Of a stretch of 64,000 nt of DNA, positions 34,722 to 43,365 are shown in pieces. Within the stretch, counting starts at the first letter, position 1. Each line of letters starts with the position of its first letter. The position numbers and the translations under genes were made by a program. The stretch is from JAWXCE01 sp033764775 (GTDB taxonomy: Bacteria > Pseudomonadota > Alphaproteobacteria > Rhizobiales > Rhodomicrobiaceae). Where the stretch lies: the NCBI GenBank assembly GCA_033764775.1, contig JANRIQ010000012.1, forward strand, positions 62,001-126,000, read 5' to 3'. The notes under the pieces were generated by a model. The model had not been told where the DNA came from. It did not search any database and saw only the letters and a program-made list of their open reading frames with translations.

Positions 34722-36145
34722 GCCGCAGGCCGCAGAGCTTTGCCCAGATATGGACGCAGGTGAGCGGGCGCTTCCTGCCCTTCGCCGACGCGGCGACGCC
34801 CGAGCTGCCGCTCGGCCGACTGCTGCGGCTGTCGCTGTTTCAGATCTCGGTGGGCATGGCGGTGGCGCTGCTGAACGGCACGCTCAATCGGGTCATGATC
34901 GTCGAGTTGGGCGTGGCGTCATCGATTGTGGCGCTGATGGTGTCGCTGCCGCTCGTGTTCGCCCCCTTGCGCGCTCTCATCGGCCACAAGTCGGATACGC
35001 ACCGCTCGTTTCTCGGCTGGCGACGGGCGCCTTATATCTGGTTCGGCTCGCTGATGCAGTTCGGCGGCCTGGCCATCATGCCATTCGCGCTGATCCTGCT
35101 CTCGGGCGACAGCCAGGCGCCGGCTTGGGTCGGGCAGGCGGGCGCGGCGCTCGCGTTCCTCCTCGTCGGCGCCGGGCTGCACACCACGCAGACGGCGGGC
35201 CTTGCGCTCGCCACCGATCTCGCCCCGGAGGAGGCGCGGCCCCGGGTGGTCGCGATGCTCTATGTGATGCTGCTCATCGGCATGGGCGTAAGCGGGGCCG
35301 TGTTCGGCTGGCTGCTGCAGGATTACCATCCCTTGAAGCTTGTTCAGGTGATCCAGGGCGCGGCGCTTCTCACCATCGTCCTCAATGTCGCGGCCCTGTG
35401 GAAACAGGAGGCCCGCGACCCCGCGGCCACGGCGCACGCCAGGCCGCGCCCGACATTTCGCGACAGCTGGGCCGAATTCCGCCGCGAGGGCCGGGTGATG
35501 CGCGTGCTGATCGCCGTCGGCCTTGGCTCGGCGGGCTTCTCCATGCAGGACATTCTGCTCGAACCATACGGCGGGCAAATCCTGAAGCTGAGCGTCGGAG
35601 ACACATCGGTGTTGACCGCGGTCTCGGCGGCGGGGTCGCTCGCGGGCTTTGCGCTCGCCGCACGGATGCTGAGCCAAGGCGCCGATCCGTACAGGCTCGC
35701 CGCCTGGGGTTGCGTGGCGGGGCTTGTGGCGTTTTCGGCCGTGATTTTCGCCGCGCCGCTCGAGTCCGGGCATTTGTTCCGCGTCGGCGCTGCACTCATC
35801 GGCTTCGGCGGCGGATTGTTCGCCGTGGGCGGCCTCACCGCCGCCATGGCGCTGGCGAAGGCCGGAGGCAACGGCATGGCTCTCGGGGCCTGGGGCGCGG
35901 TCAACGCGACCGCCGCGGGCGTCGCCATCGCGCTCGGCGGCGCGCTGCGGGACGGGGTCGCTCACCTGGCGGAGACGGGCGCGCTCGGACCGGCGCTCAC
36001 CGGACCGTCGGCGGGATACATCGTCGTATACCACATCGAATTAGGGCTGCTGTTCGCGACCCTGGCGGCGATCGGACCGCTGGTGCGGCGCACGCGGGCG
36101 GAAACCCCGCAGCGGCGCTTCGGCCTGGCCGAGTTCCCAAGCTGA
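34718..36145 (+). CDS. lhaA: Light-harvesting complex 1 assembly protein LhaA (PucC family)
   Basis: A 475-residue membrane protein with about 12 helices. The PucC/LhaA pattern is clear: LFQISVGMAVALLNGTLNRV, then IGHKSDTHRSFLGWRRAPYIW. LhaA aids LH1 insertion, probably by delivering bacteriochlorophyll. Its place between bchM and puhA is the classic one, which separates it from the bch2 copy at 21-22 kb. The ATG at 34718 overlaps the bchM stop; the longer frame lies inside bchM. Confidence 0.94.
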   Translation: MSRRPQSFAQIWTQVSGRFLPFADAATPELPLGRLLRLSLFQISVGMAVALLNGTLNRVMIVELGVASSIVALMVSLPLVFAPLRALIGHKSDTHRSFLGWRRAPYIWFGSLMQFGGLAIMPFALILLSGDSQAPAWVGQAGAALAFLLVGAGLHTTQTAGLALATDLAPEEARPRVVAMLYVMLLIGMGVSGAVFGWLLQDYHPLKLVQVIQGAALLTIVLNVAALWKQEARDPAATAHARPRPTFRDSWAEFRREGRVMRVLIAVGLGSAGFSMQDILLEPYGGQILKLSVGDTSVLTAVSAAGSLAGFALAARMLSQGADPYRLAAWGCVAGLVAFSAVIFAAPLESGHLFRVGAALIGFGGGLFAVGGLTAAMALAKAGGNGMALGAWGAVNATAAGVAIALGGALRDGVAHLAETGALGPALTGPSAGYIVVYHIELGLLFATLAAIGPLVRRTRAETPQRRFGLAEFPS

Positions 36146-36173
36146 CATCAAGGAGATTTTTAAGGAGGACGCC

Positions 36174-36935
36174 ATGACAAACGTAATCGGAACAATCGAC
36201 GTCGCGCAGATCGTCTTATACGCCTTCTGGATATTCTTTTTCGGGCTGATCTTCTATTTGCGCCGCGAAGACCGCCGCGAGGGCTATCCACTTGTGTCCG
36301 ACGTCGGCGGCGTTCCGGAAAACCCCGGCGCCGTCTGGATGCCGACGCCAAAAAGCTTCGTGCTCGCGAGCGGCCGCGTCACGTATGCGCCGCGCGACGA
36401 CGATCCGCAGCCCGCGATCAACGCGACGCCCATCGACGGCACGCCCGGCGCGCCGTATGAGCCCAACGGCGACCCGATGCTCGCCGCCTTTGGCCCCGGC
36501 GCCTACGCCGAGAGGCCCGACGAGCCGGATCTGTCGGATGAGCGCGAGCCGCGCATCATCCCCCTGCGCGCCGCCGCCGGCTTCTTTGTGGCCGAGCGCA
36601 GCGTCAACCCGCTCGGCTTTCCCGTGTTTGGGGCGGACGGCGTGCAAGCCGGAACCGTGTCCGACATCTGGGTTGACCGGGCCGAAACCCTCATCCGATA
36701 CTTCGAGGTGCAACTGCCGGGCGGTCAAACCGTGCTGCTGCCGCAGACCATCGCCGACGTGGACACGCGCCGCGGCGTCGTCACGGTGAATGCGATCCTC
36801 GCCAGCCAGTTCGCCAACGTGCCGCGCATCAAGGGGCCGGACGTGGTCACCCTGCTCGAGGAAGACAAGATCATGGGCTACTACGGCGGCGGTTATCTGT
36901 TCGCCACGCCGCAACGCTCGGAGCCGCTGTTTTGA
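36174..36935 (+). CDS. puhA: Photosynthetic reaction centre H subunit
   Basis: A 253-residue protein with one N-terminal membrane helix (about 11-30) and the family segment YLRREDRREGYPL. The cytoplasmic beta domain has ERSVNPLGFPVFGADG and WVDRAETLIRYFEVQL. The H subunit caps the L-M pair and guides proton uptake to QB. A strong AAGGAGGAC lies before the ATG at 36174. It is followed by puhB with a four-base overlap. Confidence 0.97.
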   Translation: MTNVIGTIDVAQIVLYAFWIFFFGLIFYLRREDRREGYPLVSDVGGVPENPGAVWMPTPKSFVLASGRVTYAPRDDDPQPAINATPIDGTPGAPYEPNGDPMLAAFGPGAYAERPDEPDLSDEREPRIIPLRAAAGFFVAERSVNPLGFPVFGADGVQAGTVSDIWVDRAETLIRYFEVQLPGGQTVLLPQTIADVDTRRGVVTVNAILASQFANVPRIKGPDVVTLLEEDKIMGYYGGGYLFATPQRSEPLF

Positions 36936-37618
36936 GCGCGCGGGACGACCAAGAAACGCCGCGCGGCCTGCCCGGCCCGCTGCCCGCCGGCGAGACGCTG
37001 TTGTGGCAGGGCGCGCCGGCGTGGCGCTCCCTCGCCAGACGCGCCTTCCTCGCGCGGGCCGTCGCGATCTATTTCGCGCTGCTCGCGGGCCTGCGTCTGT
37101 TCGGCGGCGCCCTTTACGGCGAAAGCCCGACCGAAGCCCTGGCCGCTGCAGGGTCTCTTGCGGCGTGGGGAGCGGCGGGCGTCGGCGTCCTCTGCCTGAT
37201 GGCCTTCGCCATCGGGCGCACGACGGTTTACACGATCACCTCACGGCGCGTGGTGTTGCGGATCGGCGTCGCCTTGCCCAAAACGGTGAATCTGCCTTTC
37301 GCCGTCATCGCCGAGGCCGCGCTCAAAACCTACCCGGACGGCACGGGCGACATCCCTCTCACCCTGTCTGAGGGCCGCGCGCCTTACCTACATTTGTGGC
37401 CGCACGCCAAGCCGTGGCGGTTCTCATCGCCGGAGCCGATGCTGCGCTGCACGCCGGATGCAGCCCGCGTCGCCGGCATACTCTCCGCGGCGCTCAAGGC
37501 TGCGAGCGAAACGGCGGGCGGGGCGCAAACGGTTGCATCGCCCGCCGCAAACAGTACAGTGGACAAAAAATCGACGCGCGACGCGCCTGGACCGCTGGCG
37601 GCGGCGCGCGCAGCGTAA
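36932..37618 (+). CDS. puhB: Photosynthetic complex assembly protein PuhB
   Basis: A 228-residue protein with two to three membrane helices (about 30-55 and 70-95) and a PH-like domain starting at TTVYTITSRRVVLRIGVALP. PuhB assists reaction centre assembly. The start is a TTG at 36932 overlapping the puhA TGA (TTGA); no ATG fits near the conserved ETLLWQGAPAW. The C-terminal ~40 residues are low-complexity Ala/Ser. Confidence 0.92.
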   Translation: MSARDDQETPRGLPGPLPAGETLLWQGAPAWRSLARRAFLARAVAIYFALLAGLRLFGGALYGESPTEALAAAGSLAAWGAAGVGVLCLMAFAIGRTTVYTITSRRVVLRIGVALPKTVNLPFAVIAEAALKTYPDGTGDIPLTLSEGRAPYLHLWPHAKPWRFSSPEPMLRCTPDAARVAGILSAALKAASETAGGAQTVASPAANSTVDKKSTRDAPGPLAAARAA

Positions 37619-37630
37619 GGGAGACAGGTT

Positions 37631-38098
37631 ATGACACGCGAAAACCCCGCCGCACGCCCGAGCCATGTGGCGACAGCGCCTCTCATCGGCGCAGGCGCGC
37701 TCATCCTGTTCGCGCTTATTGTCGTCGCGGCGGCGCGCTTGAGCGTCCCTGAGATATCCTCCGGGCCGACCGGCGAACCGTTGCAAAGCCGCGATCTGCG
37801 CTTCAGCGACGGCGCCAACGGCGCGGTGCTCGTGCATGACGCGTCAACCGGCGCCGCCGTCGACACCATCGCGCCGGGCGCCAACGGCTTCCTGCGCACA
37901 AGCCTGCGAGCGCTCGTCCGCCACCGCAAGCTGCACGGCGTTGGCGCGGAGCCGCCGTTCCGCCTGGTGGCGTGGGCCGACGGCGCGGTCTGGCTCATGG
38001 ATCCTGCGACGGGCAAGCGCGTCAATCTGCGCGCGTTCGGCGACGGCAACGCCAAGTCGGTCGCCTATCTGATGACGGCGAACGGGGCGACGCAGTGA
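37631..38098 (+). CDS. puhC: Photosynthetic complex assembly protein PuhC
   Basis: A 155-residue protein with one membrane helix near 20-40 and a periplasmic domain. The segments LRFSDGANGAVLVHDASTG and FLRTSLRALVRHRKLHGVG match the PuhC family, which is needed for efficient LH1-reaction centre organisation. Start ATG at 37631 follows AAGGGAGACAGGTT. It overlaps the next small gene by four bases (GTGA). Confidence 0.93.
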   Translation: MTRENPAARPSHVATAPLIGAGALILFALIVVAAARLSVPEISSGPTGEPLQSRDLRFSDGANGAVLVHDASTGAAVDTIAPGANGFLRTSLRALVRHRKLHGVGAEPPFRLVAWADGAVWLMDPATGKRVNLRAFGDGNAKSVAYLMTANGATQ

Positions 38099-38394
38099 TT
38101 GGGCTTTTCTCCCGCAAACGTATCGAGGCGCCGTGCACTGTCGAGGTGTCGCACACCTTCGAAAGCCTGCACGCCCATGTGGAGCTTGGCGGCGGCGTCA
38201 AGGTCTACCCGGGCGACGAGGTGATCGTCCACGGCGCGCCCATCCGCGTACCCTATGGCGAGACGGCCGTGATCAACCGGCGCGCGACCGTCATCCGCGC
38301 GAATTGGCTGGAGCGAACCTGGACGCGCCTGACCGGCGACCTTGAATTCATGGAGCTTTGCGAGTTCAGTTTTTCAGAGAAGAGGGAACTATGA
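38095..38394 (+). CDS. Small conserved puh-operon protein between puhC and acsF
   Basis: A 99-residue soluble protein starting with a GTG that overlaps the puhC stop. Its centre is VELGGGVKVYPGDEVIVHGAP followed by IRVPYGETAVINRRATVIRA (split for length), a compact beta-rich, OB-like pattern without cysteine pairs or membrane segments. Its stop overlaps the acsF ATG. A small gene in this position is common in purple bacteria with acsF in the puh operon. The function is not known to me; a link to AcsF or RC assembly is inference. Confidence 0.8.
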   Translation: MIGLFSRKRIEAPCTVEVSHTFESLHAHVELGGGVKVYPGDEVIVHGAPIRVPYGETAVINRRATVIRANWLERTWTRLTGDLEFMELCEFSFSEKREL

Positions 38395-39470
38395 ACGCGC
38401 CGATCCCCCATGTCGCGCCCGACACCGTCATCAACGAGACGACGCGTCTCGCCGTGCAGGACACGCCGCTGTCGCCGCGCTTTTACACCACGGATTTCGA
38501 GGAACTGGACAGCATCGACGTGTCCTCAGTGCGGGCCGAGTGGGACGAGCTGATCGCCGAAATGCGCGCCGACCCGAACAAACGTCACTTCCAGCGCAAC
38601 GCCGAGTGGAACTCCATCAGCCTCGACGACCTGCCCGAGGGCTTGCGCAAGGAATTCGTGGACTTTCTCGTCTCCTCGCTCACCGCCGAATTCTCCGGCT
38701 GCGTGCTGTACGCCGAGATGCGCAAGCGCGGCAAGAACCCGGACATCTGCGAGCTGTTCAAATACATGAGCCGCGACGAGGCGCGCCACGCCGGCTTCAT
38801 CAACGACGCGCTGAAGGAGCTGGGCATCGGGGTCGACCTCGGTTTCCTGACGAAGGCGAAGAAATACACCTTCTTCAAACCGAAGTTCATCTTCTACGCC
38901 ACGTATCTCTCCGAGAAGATCGGCTACGCGCGCTACATCACCATCTATCGTCACCTTGAGCGCCACCCGGACAGGCGCTTCCACCCGATTTTCAAATGGT
39001 TCGAGCAGTGGTGCAACGACGAGTTCCGCCACGGCGAAGCCTTCGCGCTCTTGATGCGCGCCAATCCGCGCCTGCTCACCGGCGCCAATAAGCTGTGGGT
39101 GCGCTTCTTCCTGCTCGCCGTGTTTGCGACCATGTATGTGCGCGACCACGCGAGGCCGGAATTCCACAAGGCGCTCGGCGTTGACCCGACCGAATACGAC
39201 TACACCGTCTTCCGCATCACGACAGACATTTCGCGTCAGGTTTTCCCGGTCGAGTTGGACATCGACAACCCGGCCTTCCGCGCCAGGCTGGAGCGGATGC
39301 GCCAGCTCGCCGAAGCAATCGACGAGGCCAAGCGCGCGAGCGGCCCGGCGGCGTGGGTGCGCCTGCAGACGCTGAAAGCCAGCGTCGGCTACAATTTCGC
39401 GCGGCTGTTCTTCATGCGGCCGATCCCGAATGAAATCCCGGCGCGGGTGAGGCTGTCGCCCGCGTGGTGA
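38391..39470 (+). CDS. acsF: Mg-protoporphyrin IX monomethyl ester oxidative cyclase (aerobic)
   Basis: A 359-residue di-iron enzyme. It forms ring E with O2 to give divinyl-protochlorophyllide. Ligand motifs of the ferritin-like fold are visible as EFSGCVLYAEM, DEARHAGF and NDEFRHGEAF (E-x-x-H pairs). The ATG at 38391 overlaps the stop of the small upstream gene. No anaerobic BchE is in the window, so ring closure here depends on oxygen unless bchE is elsewhere. Confidence 0.97.
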   Translation: MNAPIPHVAPDTVINETTRLAVQDTPLSPRFYTTDFEELDSIDVSSVRAEWDELIAEMRADPNKRHFQRNAEWNSISLDDLPEGLRKEFVDFLVSSLTAEFSGCVLYAEMRKRGKNPDICELFKYMSRDEARHAGFINDALKELGIGVDLGFLTKAKKYTFFKPKFIFYATYLSEKIGYARYITIYRHLERHPDRRFHPIFKWFEQWCNDEFRHGEAFALLMRANPRLLTGANKLWVRFFLLAVFATMYVRDHARPEFHKALGVDPTEYDYTVFRITTDISRQVFPVELDIDNPAFRARLERMRQLAEAIDEAKRASGPAAWVRLQTLKASVGYNFARLFFMRPIPNEIPARVRLSPAW

Positions 39471-39477
39471 AGAAAAG

Positions 39478-40302
39478 GTGACGCCTGTGCTTGGCTACGT
39501 CGCGCCTGTTGGTTTCGCGCTGTTTCTGTGGTGGTTCAGCACCGGCGTCGTCATCCTTCTGGACGGTCTTCCCCGCCGCACCTTCCGCTGGAGCATGCTG
39601 GGGGCGAGCGTTACCGCCCTCCTCGGTTTAGCCGCCGCATACGCCTTCCGCGCCGAGACGACCGCACTCGCGGCGTATGTCGGCTTCGCCGCCGGCCTTC
39701 TCATCTGGGCCTGGCACGAAATGAGCTTCCTCATGGGCTACGTGACCGGGCCGCGCCGCACGCCCTGCCCGCCCGGCGCGCGCGGGTGGCGGCGCTTCGC
39801 CTATGCGTCCGAAACGGTCATTCACCACGAGCTCGCCATCGCGGCGACGGCGGCCGCGCTCGCCGCCGCTATATGGGGGGCGCCAAATCAGGCGGCGCTG
39901 TGGACATTCGTGGCGCTGTGGGTGATGCGGCTCTCGGCCAAGCTCAACGTCTTCCTGGGCGTGCCCAACCTCACCGACGAGTTCATGCCGGAGCGGCTGC
40001 ACTACCTGAAGAGCTATTTCGCCGTAAAGCCTATGAACCTGTTGTTCCCCCTGTCGGTGACAGGCGCGACAGGCGCGTCGGCGATCCTCTTCACCCTCTC
40101 CTACGGCGCATCTCCTTTCGAGCAGGCGATGTTTGCGCTCATCGGCGCGCTTCTCGCTCTGGCGGCGCTGGAGCATTGGTTCATGGTGCTGCCCGTCCGC
40201 GACGCGGCGCTTTGGCGGTGGGCTCTCGCCATGCGAGCGCGCCTAAAGAATCAGCCGCCAACGCCAAAAAGCCAACTTTTCGTCCAAACAGCCAAGGCCT
40301 AA
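39478..40302 (+). CDS. puhE: Photosynthetic complex assembly protein PuhE
   Basis: A 274-residue membrane protein with about seven helices. It begins with a GTG at 39478 eight bases after acsF. Family marks include FLWWFSTGVVILLDGLPR, WAWHEMSFLMGYVTGPR and FMPERLHYLKSYF. PuhE is linked to bacteriochlorophyll and complex assembly. It closes the puh operon; its stop is two bases before a PpsR box that belongs to hemA. Confidence 0.92.
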   Translation: MTPVLGYVAPVGFALFLWWFSTGVVILLDGLPRRTFRWSMLGASVTALLGLAAAYAFRAETTALAAYVGFAAGLLIWAWHEMSFLMGYVTGPRRTPCPPGARGWRRFAYASETVIHHELAIAATAAALAAAIWGAPNQAALWTFVALWVMRLSAKLNVFLGVPNLTDEFMPERLHYLKSYFAVKPMNLLFPLSVTGATGASAILFTLSYGASPFEQAMFALIGALLALAALEHWFMVLPVRDAALWRWALAMRARLKNQPPTPKSQLFVQTAKA

Positions 40303-40304
40303 AG

Positions 40305-40348
40305 TGTAACGTGGAGTTGACAACGCAAGCTGTCGATTTTAACATACA
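40305..40348 (+). promoter_or_regulatory. hemA promoter with two tandem PpsR boxes
   Basis: Two perfect TGT-N12-ACA palindromes lie at 40305-40322 and 40331-40348, exactly 8 bases apart, the spacing of classic CrtJ/PpsR double sites. A promoter overlaps them: TTGACA (40317-40322), 17 bases, TAACAT (40340-40345). PpsR bound to both would cover -35 and -10. The predicted transcript has a leader of about 115 bases before the hemA ATG. Confidence 0.88.
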
Positions 40349-40467
40349 CAGAAATGCTCCCCTCGGCGCCCGTCGCCTCCTCGCCTTCTAGTCCTTCACG
40401 GCGCTGCGTCAATTGTTTACAGGGCATTTCATACGCATCGGACGATATAAGACGGGTGGGAGGAAGC

Positions 40468-41700
40468 ATGAACTACGAAGCGTTTTTCACGAGTCAGCTT
40501 GAAACACTGCGTCGGGAAGGGCGCTATCGCGTGTTCGCCGACATCGAGCGCCAGCGCGGGCATTTCCCCTGCGCCACCCAGTATCGCGAGGCTGGCGAGA
40601 CCCCGGTCACCGTTTGGTGCTCAAACGATTATCTCGGCATGGGCCAGCACCCAAAAGTGCTCGCGGCGATGCATGAGGCGATAGACCGCTGCGGCGCCGG
40701 TTCGGGCGGCACCCGCAACATCTCCGGTACGAACCACTATCACGTGTTGCTGGAGCGCGAGCTGGCCGACCTGCACGGCAAAGAAGCCGCCCTCCTCTTC
40801 ACCTCGGCCTACGTGGCCAACGACGCGACTCTCTCGACGCTCGTAAAACTGGTGCCGGGCACGGTGATCTTCTCCGATGAGAAAAACCACGCCTCAATGA
40901 TCGCCGGCATCCTTCGCGGCGGCTGCGCCAAGGAGGTCTGGCGGCATAACGACGTCGAGGATCTCGAAGCCAAGCTGAAGAAGTACCCGCGCAACACGCC
41001 CAAAATTATCGCGTTCGAAAGCGTGTACTCCATGGACGGCCACATCGCGCCCATCGCGGCGATTTGCGACCTGGCCGACAAATACAACGCGATCACCTAT
41101 CTCGACGAGGTGCACGCGGTCGGCATGTACGGCGCGCGGGGCGGGGGCATCGCCGAGCGCGACGGCGTTATGAACCGCGTCTCGATCATCAACGGCACGC
41201 TCGCCAAAGGCTTTGGCGTCATGGGCGGCTACATCGCGGCGAGCCGCGCCTGTTGCGACGCGATCCGCTCCTTCGCGGCCGGATTTATCTTCACCACATC
41301 GGTTGCGCCGGCCATCGCCGCGGGCGCGCTCGCCAGCATTCGCCATCTAAAGACCTCCAGCATCGAGCGCGACGCGCACCAGGAGCGGGCGCGCACATTA
41401 AAAGCGCGACTCTTGGCGGCGCGTCTGCCCGTTATGGACAATCCCAGCCACATCGTACCGGTGATGGTGGGCGATCCGGTGCATTGCAAAGCCGTAACGG
41501 ACGTCTTGTTGGAGCAGTACGGCATCTACGTTCAACCCATCAATTACCCCACCGTCCCGAAAGGCACCGAGCGGATGCGGCTCACGCCGTCGCCGGTGCA
41601 CACGGACGCGCAGATGGACCATCTCGTCGCCTCGCTGACCGAACTGTGGCAGGCGTGTCCGGTGGCGAACGGCCATTATGTAAGGCTGGCGGCGGAGTAA
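40468..41700 (+). CDS. hemA: 5-aminolevulinate synthase
   Basis: A 410-residue PLP enzyme. It condenses glycine and succinyl-CoA, the first committed step of tetrapyrrole synthesis in alphaproteobacteria. The PLP lysine is in NGTLAKGFGVMGGYIA, and CSNDYLGMGQHPKV plus GAGSGGTRNISGT are family signatures. The ATG at 40468 follows GGGAGGAAGC; in-frame sequence upstream includes the promoter and is not coding. Being inside the PGC under PpsR boxes, this copy probably serves pigment supply; another copy could exist elsewhere. Confidence 0.96.
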   Translation: MNYEAFFTSQLETLRREGRYRVFADIERQRGHFPCATQYREAGETPVTVWCSNDYLGMGQHPKVLAAMHEAIDRCGAGSGGTRNISGTNHYHVLLERELADLHGKEAALLFTSAYVANDATLSTLVKLVPGTVIFSDEKNHASMIAGILRGGCAKEVWRHNDVEDLEAKLKKYPRNTPKIIAFESVYSMDGHIAPIAAICDLADKYNAITYLDEVHAVGMYGARGGGIAERDGVMNRVSIINGTLAKGFGVMGGYIAASRACCDAIRSFAAGFIFTTSVAPAIAAGALASIRHLKTSSIERDAHQERARTLKARLLAARLPVMDNPSHIVPVMVGDPVHCKAVTDVLLEQYGIYVQPINYPTVPKGTERMRLTPSPVHTDAQMDHLVASLTELWQACPVANGHYVRLAAE

Positions 41701-41720
41701 GATGTACGACGGGACGTAAA

Positions 41721-41747
41721 AAGCCGGACCCAGGTCCGGCTTTTTTT
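41721..41747. terminator. Bidirectional intrinsic terminator between hemA and an exported-protein gene
   Basis: AAGCCGGAC (41721-41729) pairs with GTCCGGCTT (41734-41742) around a four-base loop. A T-run (41741-41747) follows on the plus strand, and A residues (41718-41722) precede it, giving a T-run on the minus strand too. It can end hemA (plus) and the minus-strand gene whose stop is at 41753. Confidence 0.88.
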
Positions 41748-41752
41748 GTTGT

Positions 41753-42097
41753 CTAGCGGCGTTCGTTGCTCATCGGAGGCGTCGTGCCCGGAGCGGCGCC
41801 CACGGTGCCCGGCGAATGCTGGGTCACGCCGGGCTTGGTTCCCGCCGCCGGCCGGCCGGATTTGCCTTCGTCCGCCATGGTCGGCTTGCCTTCGGTCTGA
41901 CGCTTCACGTCCTCCGGATTGGTGGCCACGCCGCCGACCGCGTTATCCATGGCGCCGGTCGTGCCCGGATCGGTCTTGACGCCACCCTTGTTCTCAGCTT
42001 TGCCGTCTACGGTCGACGGCGTCGTATTCTGCGCCTGTGCTGCGGGCGCCATGGCCAGCGCAGCGCTAGCCGCCATGAACGCGATTATCTTTTTCAT
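41753..42097 (-). CDS. Small exported, disordered protein downstream of the puf operon
   Basis: A 114-residue protein. It starts MKKIIAFMAASAALAMAPA with a signal-peptidase site after AQA (residue 22). The mature ~92 residues are rich in Gly, Thr, Pro, Lys and Asp, lack Cys and aromatic residues, and look intrinsically disordered. The ATG at 42097 follows GGGAGAG; a longer frame upstream has no signal sequence at its start. It lies where pufC is found in other phototrophs, but a strong terminator separates it from pufM and it has no heme motif. Function unknown. Confidence 0.75.
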   Translation of the reverse strand: MKKIIAFMAASAALAMAPAAQAQNTTPSTVDGKAENKGGVKTDPGTTGAMDNAVGGVATNPEDVKRQTEGKPTMADEGKSGRPAAGTKPGVTQHSPGTVGAAPGTTPPMSNERR

Positions 42098-42404
42098 GAT
42101 ATGTCTCTCCCTGATCCTCGTGGGTCTGAAACGCCGGCAGGCTGGGCCGCGTTCCAATGCGGATCAGGATCGGGGTGCGACGCTGGGGTCGCGACGATGC
42201 ATCTTATCTATGGCGCGGTTTCGCTTGCGGTCGAGCTCGGGCTGCGCGGCGGTCGACGCAAAAAAGCCGGACGTCTCCAGGAGACATCCGGCCGCCGCGC
42301 CACGCGGGAGATCAGGAGGAAGCGGCCGCGGCCTTCAGGCTTAACGCCGGGAGCGGCTCGTTCTTGGTTGGCCGATGCGACCGACGGGCCGCATCGGGGA
42401 AGCG
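42098..42404 (-). other. 307-bp spacer between pufM and the exported-protein gene
   Basis: No cytochrome, pufX or other gene is visible. The spacer holds the puf terminator (42260-42292), and beyond it the promoter and ribosome-binding site of the exported protein. Open frames on both strands have biased, non-protein-like composition. Confidence 0.65.
42260..42292 (-). terminator. puf operon terminator
   Basis: On the minus strand GCCGGA-T-GTCT pairs with AGAC-G-TCCGGC (42266-42292, one T-G wobble) around the loop CCTGG, followed by TTTTTT (42265-42260). It lies 112 bases after the pufM stop. The 11-pair stem is strong and marks the 3' end of the bchC-pufM superoperon. Confidence 0.9.
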
Positions 42405-43343
42405 TTAATAGAGCGGGTTGGCGCGCGGCGCGGCTAGGCCGTGCTTCACCCCCCACTCAAACCAGTTGTCCACAACCGTGCCGGTCAAAAGAATGCCGAT
42501 GCCGCCGGTCAGCGTGACAAGCACCGCGAACCACCACGCCCAGCGGTGGATGGATTCCGCCGTTGCGTTGAAGCCCATCGTCCAGCGCCAGAACAGACCG
42601 CCGCGCTCAAACGCCGTGCCGCGGTCGGTGATCTGCTCGATCTCGCGCTCGCCGCCGTAGCGGGTCATGGCGAGCACCGTCGCCCCGTGCATGGCGAAAA
42701 GCAGCGCCGAGCCGTATAGGAAGGCGATGGAGAGCATGTGGAACGGGTTGTAGAAAAGGTTGCCGTAAGTCAGCGAGAAGGTGTTCGTCCAGTCCAGGTG
42801 CGGGAAGATGCCGAAGGGCACCGCCTCGCTCCAGTTACCCATCAGGAGCGGGCGGATGAAGCCGAGCACCAGATAGAGGAAGATAGCGGACGCGAAGGCC
42901 CACGCCACGTGCGTGCCCATCTTGAGCGCCCGGGCGCGGGTGTAGACCCGGACCCACCACAACAGGATCGAGAGCGTCAGGAAGAATCCCGCGATGAGCC
43001 ACCAGCCGCCTTGCCGCAACGGGGGCAGCACGCTGAGGCCAAACTCCTCGCCCGGCGGTTCGAGCGCCAGCCACGGCAGTTGCCTGACGAACTCGATCGG
43101 GTTCCAGTTCACGCTGGCGAGCATGTTCAGGCCGATGATCTCGATGGCGATGAAGCCGCAGAACAGCGAGGCGACGCCGAGCCAGCCGAGATAGAATGGC
43201 CCGACCTGCGCGTCGCCGATCCGGCCGAGCAGGTGGTAAAAGCCGCCGCCGGAGCGTTGATAGAAGTCCTCGGTGACAGGCACGCCCTCGTAGAACGGCC
43301 CGCGCACCTGCACTTTGGTGAAGATATTCTGATAGTCACCCAT
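42405..43343 (-). CDS. pufM: Photosynthetic reaction centre M subunit
   Basis: A 312-residue protein with five membrane helices. Bacteriochlorophyll ligands are in YNPFHMLSIAFLYGSALLF and the next-helix MHGATVLAM, and the iron/quinone histidine is in ESIHRWAWWFAVL. M binds the special pair, QA and the non-heme iron with L. The start is MGDYQNIF, 22 bases after pufL. The C-terminus is short (ANPLY) with no extension for a bound cytochrome. Confidence 0.97.
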   Translation of the reverse strand: MGDYQNIFTKVQVRGPFYEGVPVTEDFYQRSGGGFYHLLGRIGDAQVGPFYLGWLGVASLFCGFIAIEIIGLNMLASVNWNPIEFVRQLPWLALEPPGEEFGLSVLPPLRQGGWWLIAGFFLTLSILLWWVRVYTRARALKMGTHVAWAFASAIFLYLVLGFIRPLLMGNWSEAVPFGIFPHLDWTNTFSLTYGNLFYNPFHMLSIAFLYGSALLFAMHGATVLAMTRYGGEREIEQITDRGTAFERGGLFWRWTMGFNATAESIHRWAWWFAVLVTLTGGIGILLTGTVVDNWFEWGVKHGLAAPRANPLY

Positions 43344-43365
43344 AGCGATTATCCTTTCCGCGCGC

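Noticed and set aside
41753..42404. pufC or pufX downstream of pufM
   Set aside because: No CxxCH motif and no single-helix PufX-like protein is found before or after the puf terminator.
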